DNA of 49,833 bases from Variovorax sp. CF079. Its GTDB lineage: Bacteria; Pseudomonadota; Gammaproteobacteria; Burkholderiales; Burkholderiaceae_C. The notes under the pieces were generated by a model. That model was not told where the DNA came from, ran no database searches, and was given only the letters and a program-made list of their open reading frames with translations. A program made the position numbers and the translations under genes. This document shows, piece by piece, positions 25,101 to 33,116 of the stretch. The stretch's first letter is position 1, and every line of letters starts with the position of its first letter. Location of the stretch: NCBI RefSeq assembly GCF_900101545.1, contig NZ_FMZU01000035.1, positions 1-49,833 of the forward strand. Direction: 5' to 3'.

Positions 25101-26567
25101 GCCAGAACGGCCTATGTCACGCGCTTCAAGTCAAAACGCAGCGGGGGTGAACTGTACGAGGTCGATCTGGCCGGGATGAATACTCGACGCACGATTGTGC
25201 TGCGGGTCGATACCACCACCGTTGATACCGAAGCAGGTGCGCGCGGTGTTCCCAACTACCTGCATCAGGTCGTGATCTCGCCAGATGGCTTGCGCGCGGT
25301 CTTGCCTTCTAAGAAAGACAATATTCTGCGTGGCCAGTGCCGAGACGGCCGGAAGCTGGATCACGATAAAACGGTGCGCTCCGTGCTCAATCAGGTGGAC
25401 CTTGCCAAGGGTGAAGACCTCCCCGCCAGTCAGATCGACTTCGACAATCAGCCGCCGTCGAGAGCGGCAGTCTTCTCGCCATTGGGCGACTTCGTTTTCG
25501 TTGCCCAGATGGAGGGAAATACGGTAACGGTCGCCGATGCCTACAGCGGTAGTCGGGGGGCTCAGATCACTCGGATGCGGAGTACGCCGCATGGCTTGTA
25601 CATCGATGCTGAGCGCAAGTTGTTGTTCACCAACAATTTCCTCGATCGTTCGGTATCTGCGTATGACGTGAGCACGATCTACTCCGGCAAGAACGCTGAC
25701 GCTCCGTTGCTTCACTACGTTTCAACAGTCGCGACCGAGCCGTTGAAGGCATCCGTGCTGCGCGGCAAGAAGCTCTTCTACAACGCCAGCGACATCCGCA
25801 TGTCCAACGAAAGCTACATCTCATGCGCGAGTTGCCATGTGGATGGCGGAGATGACGGGATGGTATGGGACTTCACTCAGCGCGGTGAAGGCATGCGCCG
25901 CACCATTTCCCTGCTAGGGCGCGCCGGACTGGGCCATGGCAATCTGCATTGGAGTGCCAACTTCGATGAAGTCCAGGACTTCGAGAACGACATTCGTCGG
26001 GAGTTCGGGGGGACTGGCTTCATGACTCAAGCGGACTTCGGGGTCACGGCCAACCCGTTGGGAGCGCGGAAGGCCGGCAAGAGCCCCGAGCTGGACGATT
26101 TGGCTGCATACCTTGCTTCGCTAGACAAGTACATGCGCAGTCCGGTACGCAACGCCGATGGAGCATTGAGCATGACGGCCCTGCAGGGTAAGAAACTATT
26201 CGGTGACCTGCAGTGCATCACTTGCCATTCCGGTCTCGCTATGCGTGATGGACAACGGCACGATGTAGGGACTATTCAACCCAGCTCGGGCAAAGGCAGT
26301 GGCAAGAAGCTCGCGGGTGCAGGGTTCGACACGCCAACTTTGCATGGGATCTGGAGCAATGCGTCCAATTTCCACAATGGCCAGAAGGCAACGACAAAGG
26401 ATCTGATCGTCTCCGGTCACGGAAATAGCAATGCATCGAACTTGTCGCCTGCAGATGTGGATGCACTGGTCGAATATCTTCGGTCCCTGGATGGACCTAA
26501 AGATGATGCGAGTGTTGGCTCGACTGCGCCACCTTCTTCGTCGCCGACCAGCACTGCTGCGCAGTGA
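22158..26567 (+). CDS. Giant exported multidomain protein with LVIVD repeats, LamG, PKD, beta-propeller and diheme cytochrome c domain
   Basis: A 1469-residue protein with a signal peptide (LTLVILLVFVSLLTHA). Approximate order: LVIVD-type propeller repeats at 115-425 (FLVYDVSDPQ, GIHIIDASDP, GISSLDISDP, MHTLDISD); a Big_5-like Ig domain 428-544 (DTTAPKVRQISP, DYAGNALVEDYTFSF); a LamG/concanavalin-like domain 547-748 (NHWPLNGSLDD, KWHHVIMTRD, LADVRVYDRVLTDDE); a PKD domain 758-835; a YVTN-type propeller 848-1190; and a cytochrome c peroxidase-like region with haem motifs CASCH (C1223) and CITCH (C1353). It probably binds a polymer or surface and transfers electrons outside the cytoplasm. Base composition is visibly lower in GC than the flanks. 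The function is unknown. Confidence 0.85.
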   Translation: MKIRQLTLVILLVFVSLLTHAGITGTNPVTTVANMASGALTAFTDLANQLDRASPQIPQGPGLGNPSFKKEELFKPLYMVRDGEGGDVPNKYKTAKRFGTNVGLMLNGYFVTMFTPDSGGGPGGFLVYDVSDPQKIKLKKKIYEPEGKTSQFRESHAIGTSTIKGKVYVVVPSIKGIEFWDFTDIEDIKPTKRLELKGVNAGDYFDVSWQLWWQAPYVYVASSDDGIHIIDASDPANPKYADRGQDRPNPVPTSELGSFNVGPIFTMGNHMVITSMEATDKGISSLDISDPLNPRLLATKGALPFYYATCFDGVKVHGSMRNDGAKMHTLDISDRNNIVLENSALVINQQLYCATQDDYVMQGAQHYIHKIDVRDPKNYKEVGSGSLFEDKTERDHSDHGQVTFLGNLVYVGNDHGNGSGFVPHATGPDTTAPKVRQISPRADEKNTALTTRIGIALTDNIRPETVNAQNFIVRVKPAKPSVGNSPAIEGFYSAQLGIINFSPREPLSLETTYEVVLRKGGLKDYAGNALVEDYTFSFTTRNAVDAGMVNHWPLNGSLDDTIGKNNGIPTSGEDVYGRIGMDFSSRAGGIPLQSDSAATTLGGTASVSFYMKTSQKGVDSQWLAPGIFGRDQAAADNDVFWGWIDSKGDLRLTVGNYSQTNPGVKSGSPINDGKWHHVIMTRDSSSGAMTMFVDGTKFTGSGIKGAMGLQNKFKFLGQLQDSPDWFKGELADVRVYDRVLTDDEVKKMNEQVVIGQLGMKPVLYGNEVAFDPPLMGGKGARYSWRFDDGQSTPFSSDPKYTRLFNRPGHYSVILTVKQSDGVEVRYSFVLAVTAPLTANAPVHSTNITGRGAYIYSVNSDSGTVAAVDARDPRKLVKKWETRVGEEPRTVAVGPDGRVWVAVQGEDKLVALDAVTGAVSTTVALDYGSGPHSVVFAPGGVMGLLTLESKSKLISFDPTTGERRSSLDLPPGGGRGIAVTGDARTAYVTRFKSKRSGGELYEVDLAGMNTRRTIVLRVDTTTVDTEAGARGVPNYLHQVVISPDGLRAVLPSKKDNILRGQCRDGRKLDHDKTVRSVLNQVDLAKGEDLPASQIDFDNQPPSRAAVFSPLGDFVFVAQMEGNTVTVADAYSGSRGAQITRMRSTPHGLYIDAERKLLFTNNFLDRSVSAYDVSTIYSGKNADAPLLHYVSTVATEPLKASVLRGKKLFYNASDIRMSNESYISCASCHVDGGDDGMVWDFTQRGEGMRRTISLLGRAGLGHGNLHWSANFDEVQDFENDIRREFGGTGFMTQADFGVTANPLGARKAGKSPELDDLAAYLASLDKYMRSPVRNADGALSMTALQGKKLFGDLQCITCHSGLAMRDGQRHDVGTIQPSSGKGSGKKLAGAGFDTPTLHGIWSNASNFHNGQKATTKDLIVSGHGNSNASNLSPADVDALVEYLRSLDGPKDDASVGSTAPPSSSPTSTAAQ

Positions 26568-26645
26568 ACAGGGTTGGCAATCGACATTGAATAGATGAGA
26601 GGTATCCAGATGTTCTGTTCACCCATTGTGAAAGAGGTCGAAACG

Positions 26646-26909
26646 ATGGTCTTTCGAAAGAGCTGGTTGCAGGTCGTCATGTTATGTGCCGCAATTTTCA
26701 CAAGTGGATGTGGAGGTGGCGGAGGTGGGGAAAGCTCCTCTCCTGTCAAATCCATTCCTCAGTCCTCGGCGGGTGCTCCTTCCTCATCGACGACGGGCAC
26801 AACGGCTGCACGGACATCAGGAAAAACAGGGGCGGGCTCTGACGTGCAACCAGTTGATGTTTCTAACATCAGCGATTGTGTTGCGTCTTCCGATCTTGAG
26901 AATCGCTGA
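26646..26909 (+). CDS. Small glycine/serine-rich lipoprotein
   Basis: An 87-residue protein starting at ATG 26646 (MVFRKSWLQVVM) with a lipoprotein signal ending in the lipobox TSGC. Seven or so glycines and a Ser/Thr/Pro/Ala-rich, probably unstructured tail follow. It lies 78 bases after the giant diheme protein gene on the same strand and shares its lower GC. It may be a membrane anchor or partner for that protein. No known domain was recognised. Confidence 0.65.
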   Translation: MVFRKSWLQVVMLCAAIFTSGCGGGGGGESSSPVKSIPQSSAGAPSSSTTGTTAARTSGKTGAGSDVQPVDVSNISDCVASSDLENR

Positions 26910-27003
26910 CTAGAGCCTTCCTTGGGCCTGTCGAGCGACCAAGCCGCTCGCTGCCTGAAAGGACGCGCACCAAGGCAACGCTGGACCCGGCCGCACACGC
27001 CAG

Positions 27004-27954
27004 CTACTTGGACGCGCGCTCCTTCCAGACAACACTGTATTCCTGCTGCTGCCGCAAGAGGTCTTTCGCGAACGTCTCGTGGTCCATGTAGTGAAGGGGC
27101 ATGCCTTGCTTGTGGGCGATTTCGACGAATGCAGGATCCTTCGAGGCGTCGGCAACGGCGCTGCGCAGCAGCTTGAGAACGTCCTCCGGCGTGCCGGCAG
27201 GCGCAGCCAGACCGCGCGATGCACCGGTCACCACGTCATACCCTTGTTCGACAAGCGTTGGCGCGGTCGGTATCGAGTCCAGACGCTTGCGGGCTGTGAC
27301 ACCCAGGGCGCGGACCGTCCCAGCGCGCAGATCTCCTGCACCGTCCACCGCCGTGACGTAAGCCATATCGAGGTCACCGGCCAGGATGCCCATCCGAGTC
27401 GGCGCTGCACCGGCGTAGTGAACCGCCGTCAATTGGATGCCCGCCTTTTGTTCGAGTGCGAGCATCGCCAGGTGCGGCAAGCTGCCCTCCCCTGTCGTTC
27501 CCACCGTCACCTTGCCGGGATTCGCCTTGGCATAGGCCACGACGTCGGGCATCGACTTGAAAGGGCTCTCCTTGCGCACGAAGAACATGCCGTCGTCCTC
27601 GACCAGGTTCGCAATGAGCGCGAATTCGGACAGCTTGTACTGTGTGGAGCGCTGCAGCGGAAACACCACCACGTTCGGCGCGGTGATGATGCCGATCGTG
27701 TAACCATCAGGCTTCGCCTTGGCGATGGCGGTGAACCCGATCTGTCCGCCGGCACCGGGGCGATTGGCAACCACCACCGGCATCTTCAGGCGCTTTTCCA
27801 GGTACAGGCCGATGGCGCGGCCCATCGCGTCCGCGCCTCCTCCCGGCGCGAACGGAACGATGAGCGTGACGGGGCGATCCGGATAGGTGGCGTGGGCCGG
27901 CCAGGCCGCTGCCGCAAGGGCGAGCGCCAGGCTGGTGAGCAGGCTGCGCAGCAT
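27004..27954 (-). CDS. Bug/TctC-family periplasmic substrate-binding protein
   Basis: 316 residues. The signal peptide LLTSLALALAAAAWPAHA precedes YPDRPVTLIVPFAPGGGADA, then VVVANRPGAGGQIGFTAI and AKPDGYTIGIITAPN. I start at ATG 27954 because the signal peptide begins there and GGAGAC is just upstream; the longer frame only adds a basic non-signal stretch. It is downstream of a LysR gene on the same strand and resembles the Bug protein at 29101-30057 (shared KPDGYTIG, TAPNVVV and PIQRA/PLQRS regions), so the two are probably paralogues for related organic acids. Confidence 0.88.
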   Translation of the reverse strand: MLRSLLTSLALALAAAAWPAHATYPDRPVTLIVPFAPGGGADAMGRAIGLYLEKRLKMPVVVANRPGAGGQIGFTAIAKAKPDGYTIGIITAPNVVVFPLQRSTQYKLSEFALIANLVEDDGMFFVRKESPFKSMPDVVAYAKANPGKVTVGTTGEGSLPHLAMLALEQKAGIQLTAVHYAGAAPTRMGILAGDLDMAYVTAVDGAGDLRAGTVRALGVTARKRLDSIPTAPTLVEQGYDVVTGASRGLAAPAGTPEDVLKLLRSAVADASKDPAFVEIAHKQGMPLHYMDHETFAKDLLRQQQEYSVVWKERASK

Positions 27955-28072
27955 TTTTGTCTCCTTCGACTCCAGGCGGGATACGCTGCCAGTATGCGAA
28001 CGCCGGCGATCGAAGCAGTGCCATTTCCGACATAACACCTATGCGTGTGCCCTGGTACCCGGCTGCGGCCCC

Positions 28073-29047
28073 TCACGAGTCCCAGTAGGGCGGCCTACCG
28101 AACTTCTGCGTGAAGTAAGCGACGAAACTTCGCAACTGCTTCGACTTCGACAGCTCGGGAATCCAGACAAAGCTGATGTCGCGCGGCTCCATGTCGCTGT
28201 CGATGCGCCATTGCGGCAGCAGTTCGACCAGCTTGCCGCTGCGCAGGTCGGCCTGCACGGCCCAACTGGCCAGCAGCGTCACGCCCATACCGCTCGCCGC
28301 AGCCTCCGCGAGGATGTCCGAGCTGTTCGCTGCCAGCGGCCCGGCGACCCGGATGGTGCGCATGTTCCTGCCGGACCAGCTGTGCCAGATGCCCGTCGGG
28401 GCCAGGCGGGTATGAATGAGGCACGGATGCCTGGCCAGGTCCTCGGGACTCTGGATCTTGCCGCGCTTGGATTCGTAGCTCGGAGAAGCACAGAGGATTC
28501 GGCGCTGTTTTGCGATCTTCGCCGCCACCAGGCGTCGATCCGGCAGGTGCCCGATGTGAAGCAGCAGGTCCACCTCGTCACGCACGAGATCGACCTTCTC
28601 GTCGGTCAGCGTAAGCCGGATCTCCACGCCCGGGTTCGCGTCCCGGAAGGACTGGAGGTGCGGCAGGATATGCTGCTTGCCGAACATGGGGCCGGTCGTC
28701 ACCTTCAGCACGCGGGGACTGGAATTCGACTGGCGCAGCTGATCCAGCAACAGGTCGGCCGCACGCAACATGTCCTTGCCGGTATCCACGAGCAGATGGC
28801 CTGCATCGCTGGTGGAGATGGATCGCGTGGTTCGCTTGAACAATGGAACGCCGACCATCTCCTCCAAGGCGAACAGTTGCCTCGAGGCGGCGGGCTGCGA
28901 CAGTCCCAGGCTCGCGGCTGCTTCACTGATCGACCCCGATCGCTCGATCGCGAGGATCAGCTCGATCCCGGCGATCAACTGGGCCCGCTCGGTGATCTTC
29001 CTCGCGTTCTGTTGCCTCGTTCTGCCTTGACCGGTACCGTTCGCCAT
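28073..29047 (-). CDS. LysR-family transcriptional regulator
   Basis: 324 residues. A short basic tail precedes the winged HTH (ERSGSISEAAASLGLSQPAA, then SRQLFALEEMVGVPLFKRTT, about residues 35-75). The LysR substrate-binding domain follows (LHIGHLPDRRLVAAKIAKQR near residue 165). It sits between two Bug genes on the same strand (53 bases after one, 118 before the other). It probably controls one or both in response to the imported acid, or the divergent cupin cluster at 30302. Confidence 0.9.
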   Translation of the reverse strand: MANGTGQGRTRQQNARKITERAQLIAGIELILAIERSGSISEAAASLGLSQPAASRQLFALEEMVGVPLFKRTTRSISTSDAGHLLVDTGKDMLRAADLLLDQLRQSNSSPRVLKVTTGPMFGKQHILPHLQSFRDANPGVEIRLTLTDEKVDLVRDEVDLLLHIGHLPDRRLVAAKIAKQRRILCASPSYESKRGKIQSPEDLARHPCLIHTRLAPTGIWHSWSGRNMRTIRVAGPLAANSSDILAEAAASGMGVTLLASWAVQADLRSGKLVELLPQWRIDSDMEPRDISFVWIPELSKSKQLRSFVAYFTQKFGRPPYWDS

Positions 29048-29100
29048 TGCCGTGCAAGCTCCAAATGCGGGCCGGCATGATAGCGCTCTGCCCCTGTTTC

Positions 29101-30057
29101 CTAGTTCTCCCAGGGCGAAACACGCCAGAGGGCCCGATAGTCGCGGTCCAGCCGCTCCAGCTCACCCTTGAAATCCTGGGGTCCCATGTACCGCAGCGGC
29201 AGCTTCTGGGCGGCGGCTTCCTTCTGGAACTCCGGACTGCGCACGATAACCTCCATCGCCTCGGCCAGAACGCGCACCACCTGCGCCGGGGTGCGCGCGG
29301 GCGCTGCGATGCCCCGCAGCGCGCTGATGACCACGTCCACGCCCTGCTCGCGCAGCGTCGGCATCTGCGCTGCGGTGGGCGCGCGATGCTCCGCGGCTTG
29401 ACCGAGGGAACGCACCAGGCCCCCGTCGAGGTCGGAAGCGGCATCCGCGATGGTGATGAAGCCGACATCCACGTCGCCTGCCAGCACCGCTTGCCGGATC
29501 GGGACCGTTCCCGAGTAAGGCACCGCCATCAGCTTCGCTCCGGCGTTCTTCTGGAGCGACAGCAAGGCGAAATGCGGAAGCCCCCCGTTGCCCGTGGTGG
29601 CCAGGTTGATGCTGTCGGGCTTGCTCTTCGCTTCGGCCACCAGGTCCTTCATGGTCTGGAAGCGGTGATCCTTGCGGACAAAGAAGACCCCCACATCCTC
29701 CACAAGGTTGGCGATCGGCTGGAGATCCGAGAGCTTGTACTGGGCGGCGCGCTGGATCGGCAGGACCACGACATTGGGAGCCGTCACGACGCCGATGGTG
29801 TATCCGTCCGGCTTGGCGCGAGCGATGGCGGCAAAGCCGATCTCGCCGCCGGCACCAGGACGATTCACCACCACCACCGGCTGGCCGAGCTTGCGCTCGA
29901 GGTGCCGCGCCAGCAGGCGGCCAGCCGCGTCGGCCCCGCCGCCGGCGGGAAAGGACACGACCATCGTGATGGGCTTGTCGGGGTAGTTCGCTTCCGCGGC
30001 GGCGGCCGACGCCACCCCGATCAACGAAGCAAGAATGAAGCGAATCAGATGTTTCAT
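29101..30057 (-). CDS. Bug/TctC-family periplasmic substrate-binding protein
   Basis: 318 residues starting at ATG 30057 (signal LIRFILASLIGVASAAAA). NYPDKPITMVVSFPAGGGAD, VVVVNRPGAGGEIGFAAIAR and KPDGYTIGVVTAPN follow. The open frame extends further upstream, but the signal peptide fixes this start. It is first in a minus-strand unit with the LysR gene and another Bug gene, and divergent from the cupin-led catabolic cluster, separated by 244 bases that should hold both promoters. Confidence 0.88.
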   Translation of the reverse strand: MKHLIRFILASLIGVASAAAAEANYPDKPITMVVSFPAGGGADAAGRLLARHLERKLGQPVVVVNRPGAGGEIGFAAIARAKPDGYTIGVVTAPNVVVLPIQRAAQYKLSDLQPIANLVEDVGVFFVRKDHRFQTMKDLVAEAKSKPDSINLATTGNGGLPHFALLSLQKNAGAKLMAVPYSGTVPIRQAVLAGDVDVGFITIADAASDLDGGLVRSLGQAAEHRAPTAAQMPTLREQGVDVVISALRGIAAPARTPAQVVRVLAEAMEVIVRSPEFQKEAAAQKLPLRYMGPQDFKGELERLDRDYRALWRVSPWEN

Positions 30058-30301
30058 CGCCGTGTCTCCATTGTTCTGGTCATCACCCGGTGCCCGGCAA
30101 TGCTTCGCACGCCCCAGGACGAAGCACAGCGCATTCCCGTCGTCCGATTCTGCGCCGATCCGACGTGGCCGCCTTCCTTTCAGCACATGACTCTTATGAC
30201 AGCACCGCATGAATCATCGGCGAATAGATGACATGCTTCCTCATCATCGCAGCGCTGGAAAGCAGCGCCCACATTCCGATATCACAGTACAGAGTCACAC
30301 C

Positions 30302-30856
30302 ATGGAGCAAGCTACATCCATCAGCAAGGAACAGTTGGAACAGCGGATCGCGCGCTACCGCGAGCTGTCCGGCACCACGACCGCGTTCGTCGATTCGCGC
30401 CTGCCGGGCGGACAGAAGCAGAACTTCAAGCTGGTCGCGGCAGGCAAAGGCATCTTCGAGAACCCGGACATGCGACCGGCGATCGCCGCAGCGCACAACA
30501 TCAACATGAGCTGGGTGCTGATCCCGCCCGGCGGGGGTTCGAATCTGCATGATCACCCGGGCTCCGGTGCCGAGCTGTTCATTCCGGTCGACGGGCCCTT
30601 GACCATCTACTGGGGCGAGACCGGCGAGCAGGAGACCGTTCTGCAGCAGTTCGACTGTGTCTCGATCCCCGAAGGGCTGATGCGCGGCTTTCGCAACGAC
30701 TCGGACCGCGCCGTCCTGATGCTCGCCATCGTGGACGGGGGCGCTTCCGGCGGCGGCAGCGTGCGCTGGCATCCGTCCGTGCTGGAACGCGCGGCGAAGA
30801 CGGGTGTGTACCTGGACGCCGACGGCAAGCTGGCCCAGGAAGCTTCGGCCCAATAG
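30302..30856 (+). CDS. Cupin-domain protein
   Basis: 184 residues, cytosolic. A single cupin barrel is seen: VLIPPGGGSNLHDHPGSGAELFIPVDG gives the HxH...E metal-ligand motif, and FDCVSIPEGLMRGFRND the second part. The N-terminus shares the segment DSRLPGGQKQNFKL with the next gene's DTRLPGGAKENLKL, so the two are tandem paralogues. It starts at ATG 30302. Such small cupins are often isomerases, dioxygenases or lactonases; the reaction is not assigned. It is first in the plus-strand catabolic cluster. Confidence 0.82.
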   Translation: MEQATSISKEQLEQRIARYRELSGTTTAFVDSRLPGGQKQNFKLVAAGKGIFENPDMRPAIAAAHNINMSWVLIPPGGGSNLHDHPGSGAELFIPVDGPLTIYWGETGEQETVLQQFDCVSIPEGLMRGFRNDSDRAVLMLAIVDGGASGGGSVRWHPSVLERAAKTGVYLDADGKLAQEASAQ

Positions 30857-30901
30857 ATGGCAGCGGCGGTGGCCGCGCGTTTTTCCGACAAGGAGCGAGA
30901 C

Positions 30902-31369
30902 ATGACGAAGGTTCAGGTTGCACGATTCGCAGAGCTCAAGGGCAACAAGGCCGGTTTTCTCGACACTCGGCTGCCGGGTGGCGCGAAGGAGAACCTGAAG
31001 CTGATCGGCCGCGGCTCGTCGGAGAACCCGCTTCCTCCGGCCATCGCCGGCGACCACCGGTACGTCATGAACTGGGTCAGGATCCCGCCCGGCGGCGGAT
31101 CGCGCATGCATTCGCATCCCACACAGGAGGTGTTCATTCCCGTCGAAGGGGCCATGACCATCTACTGGATCGACGACGACGCGCAGGAGCATGCCATCTC
31201 CGCGCAGCCGAGGGATTGCGTGTCGGTCGAGGGCGGCGCGATGCGCGGCTTTCGCAACGACGCGGACACCGAGGCCCTCATGCTCACGATCGTCACGGGC
31301 CACGACGCCGGAGGTCCGCTGATCTGGCACGCCACGGTGGTGGCGGAAGAGAATGCGCTGGCCACCTGA
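30902..31369 (+). CDS. Cupin-domain protein, paralogue of the preceding gene
   Basis: 155 residues from ATG 30902, which has AAGGAG upstream. The cupin motifs are VRIPPGGGSRMHSHPTQEVF and CVSVEGGAMRGFRNDADTEA. It shares FLDTRLPGG, YWIDD/YWGET and MRGFRND with the preceding protein but lacks its C-terminal extension. The two may form a heteromer or act on successive intermediates. A 14-base tandem repeat follows the stop. Confidence 0.8.
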   Translation: MTKVQVARFAELKGNKAGFLDTRLPGGAKENLKLIGRGSSENPLPPAIAGDHRYVMNWVRIPPGGGSRMHSHPTQEVFIPVEGAMTIYWIDDDAQEHAISAQPRDCVSVEGGAMRGFRNDADTEALMLTIVTGHDAGGPLIWHATVVAEENALAT

Positions 31370-31381
31370 GCGACCGATCTC

Positions 31382-31423
31382 AAACCGCACCGTACAAACC
31401 GCACCGTACGAACCGCACCATCG
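31382..31423 (+). repeat. Three-copy 14-base tandem repeat
   Basis: AAACCGCACCGTAC occurs twice in direct succession, followed by a third degenerate unit GAACCGCACCATCG. It fills most of the gap between the second cupin gene and the RraA-like gene, ending just before the AAGGAG ribosome-binding site. It may be a simple slippage product or affect intercistronic RNA structure. Confidence 0.85.
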
Positions 31424-31440
31424 CGAAACAAGGAGCTCAC

Positions 31441-32139
31441 ATGGCCGATAGCACCGCCCTCTTCAACCTCGACGACCTCGACCTGCTCGCGTCCTGGGAT
31501 ACGCCGACCATCTGCAACGCCCTGGAACTGCTGATGCCGGAAGTGCCGCTCACCGCCTACACGACCCGGCCGGGCGTGCCCCTGGACGGTCCGTTCCAGC
31601 CAATGATCGGTGCGGCGCGCGTCGGCACGATTCGCGCACGCAGCAAGCCTGCCCAGCCGGCGGCAGACCGCTTCGACTGGTACGACTACGTGCACGCCAG
31701 GGAACTCCCGACCATCGTGGTCCTGCAGGACCTGGACGACCAGCCCGGCGCCGGTGCCTTCTGGGGCGAAGTGCACTCCAAGGTTCACCTCCGGCTGGGG
31801 GCTCGCGGCTGCGTCACCAATGGCTCCTTCCGCGATACGGATGCCTGGGCACCGGGCTTCAAGATGCTGGGCGGCTGCCTCGGCCCGAGCCATGCACACG
31901 TCCATCTGGTCAGCTTCGGCGAGCCCGTCTCGGTGCTCGGCATGGATGTGCGCCATGACGACATCGTTCACGCGGACCACCATGGCGCCGTCGTCGTTCC
32001 GCGCGACTGCGTCAAGCGCCTGCCGGAGGCGGTCGAACGCATTGCCGCCAAGGAGCGGCGCACGCTCGAGCTCTGCGACGCCTCCGACTTCTCGCCGGAC
32101 CTGATGCGCCGCGTTCTCAAGCAGGGGCATATCCATTGA
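31441..32139 (+). CDS. RraA-like family protein (class II aldolase/decarboxylase type)
   Basis: 232 residues from ATG 31441 with AAGGAG upstream. The protein begins SWDTPTICNALELLMPEVPL, as RraA/HMG-aldolase family members do, and has GCVTNGSFRDTD with the conserved Arg and Asp of the metal/oxyanion site. Catalytic relatives (4-hydroxy-4-methyl-2-oxoglutarate aldolase, oxaloacetate decarboxylase) cleave beta-hydroxy acids or decarboxylate. In this cluster an aldolase or decarboxylase role fits better than RNase E inhibition. It overlaps the next gene by four bases. Confidence 0.8.
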   Translation: MADSTALFNLDDLDLLASWDTPTICNALELLMPEVPLTAYTTRPGVPLDGPFQPMIGAARVGTIRARSKPAQPAADRFDWYDYVHARELPTIVVLQDLDDQPGAGAFWGEVHSKVHLRLGARGCVTNGSFRDTDAWAPGFKMLGGCLGPSHAHVHLVSFGEPVSVLGMDVRHDDIVHADHHGAVVVPRDCVKRLPEAVERIAAKERRTLELCDASDFSPDLMRRVLKQGHIH

Positions 32140-33116
32140 AGCCGATGCTGCTGGGCATTGCCGGCCTGGGCTGGTGGGGCCAGCGCCTGGTCCGGTCCGT
32201 GCAGGGGAAAAGCGACGCGGTGCGCTTTGTCGCCGCCGCCGTGTCCGATCCCGCCAAACGGGCCGATGTCGCCAAGGAGCTGGGCCTCGAACTCACCGAC
32301 TCCTTCGAAACCCTCGTGCGGGACAGCCGCATCGACGGCGTCGTCATCGCCACGCCGCACTCGCTCCATCCCAAGCAGGTGGAGCTCGCGGCGGCCACTG
32401 GCAAGCACGTGTTCTGCGAGAAGCCCTTGGCGCTCACTGCCGCCGATGCGCAACGCGCGATCGCTGCCTGCTCGAAGCACGGCGTCACGCTGGCCGTCGG
32501 CCACAACAGGCGATTCGCGCCCAATGTGAGCAGCCTCATCGAGACCGTCAGGAGCGGCGAACTCGGCAAGCTTCTGCACATCGAAGGGCACTGGAGCAAC
32601 GAGAACACGACCCGCCCCGACTTCGGCGCATGGAGGGCTTCCCCGCTGGAAAGCCCTGGCGCGGGAATGACCGGCACGGGCATCCACGCGCTGGACATCA
32701 TGACGGCGCTGTTCGGAAAGGCGAACGTGGTTCGGGTTCAGTACCGCGCGCACTCGTCCGCAGGGCAGGCAGCACGCGATGCACTCAGCGTCCTGATGGA
32801 GTTCGGCGGGGGCGTCTCCGGGGTGCTGACCACGATCCGGCCGACCCCGCGCTTCTGGCGAGTTCACGTGTTCGGCCTGGAGGGATCGGTCGAAGCCCGC
32901 GGAGACACGGAGCTTCGCCTGTACCGCCGTGACCAGGCTCCCATCGTCACCCGGTTTCGCGAGATCGACACGCTGCGCAGCGAGCTGGAGGCGTTCGCGC
33001 ACAGCTGCGGCGGTTCTGCGCACTATCCCGTGACGGCCGAACAGATGATCCACTGCGCCGGCGCGCTGGAAGGCATCGTGGAGCAGCTACGCACCCAGGA
33101 GATCCAACATGGTTGA
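32136..33116 (+). CDS. Gfo/Idh/MocA-family oxidoreductase, first of a tandem pair
   Basis: 326 residues. The NAD(P)-binding start is LLGIAGLGWWGQRLVRSVQG. The family motif CEKPLAL is near residue 92, and AVGHNRRFAPN and GMTGTGIHALDIM are in the substrate domain. The start is TTG 32136, overlapping the previous stop, or ATG 32145 nine bases later. Family members oxidise or reduce hydroxyl groups of sugars, inositols and aromatic-dihydrodiol type compounds. It is the tandem paralogue of 33109-34077. Confidence 0.87.
   Translation: MKPMLLGIAGLGWWGQRLVRSVQGKSDAVRFVAAAVSDPAKRADVAKELGLELTDSFETLVRDSRIDGVVIATPHSLHPKQVELAAATGKHVFCEKPLALTAADAQRAIAACSKHGVTLAVGHNRRFAPNVSSLIETVRSGELGKLLHIEGHWSNENTTRPDFGAWRASPLESPGAGMTGTGIHALDIMTALFGKANVVRVQYRAHSSAGQAARDALSVLMEFGGGVSGVLTTIRPTPRFWRVHVFGLEGSVEARGDTELRLYRRDQAPIVTRFREIDTLRSELEAFAHSCGGSAHYPVTAEQMIHCAGALEGIVEQLRTQEIQHG

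Noticed and set aside
26932..26950. Short hairpin CGAGCG...CGCTCG between convergent genes as terminator
   Set aside because: A six-base stem without a T tract is too weak to call in DNA this rich in GC.
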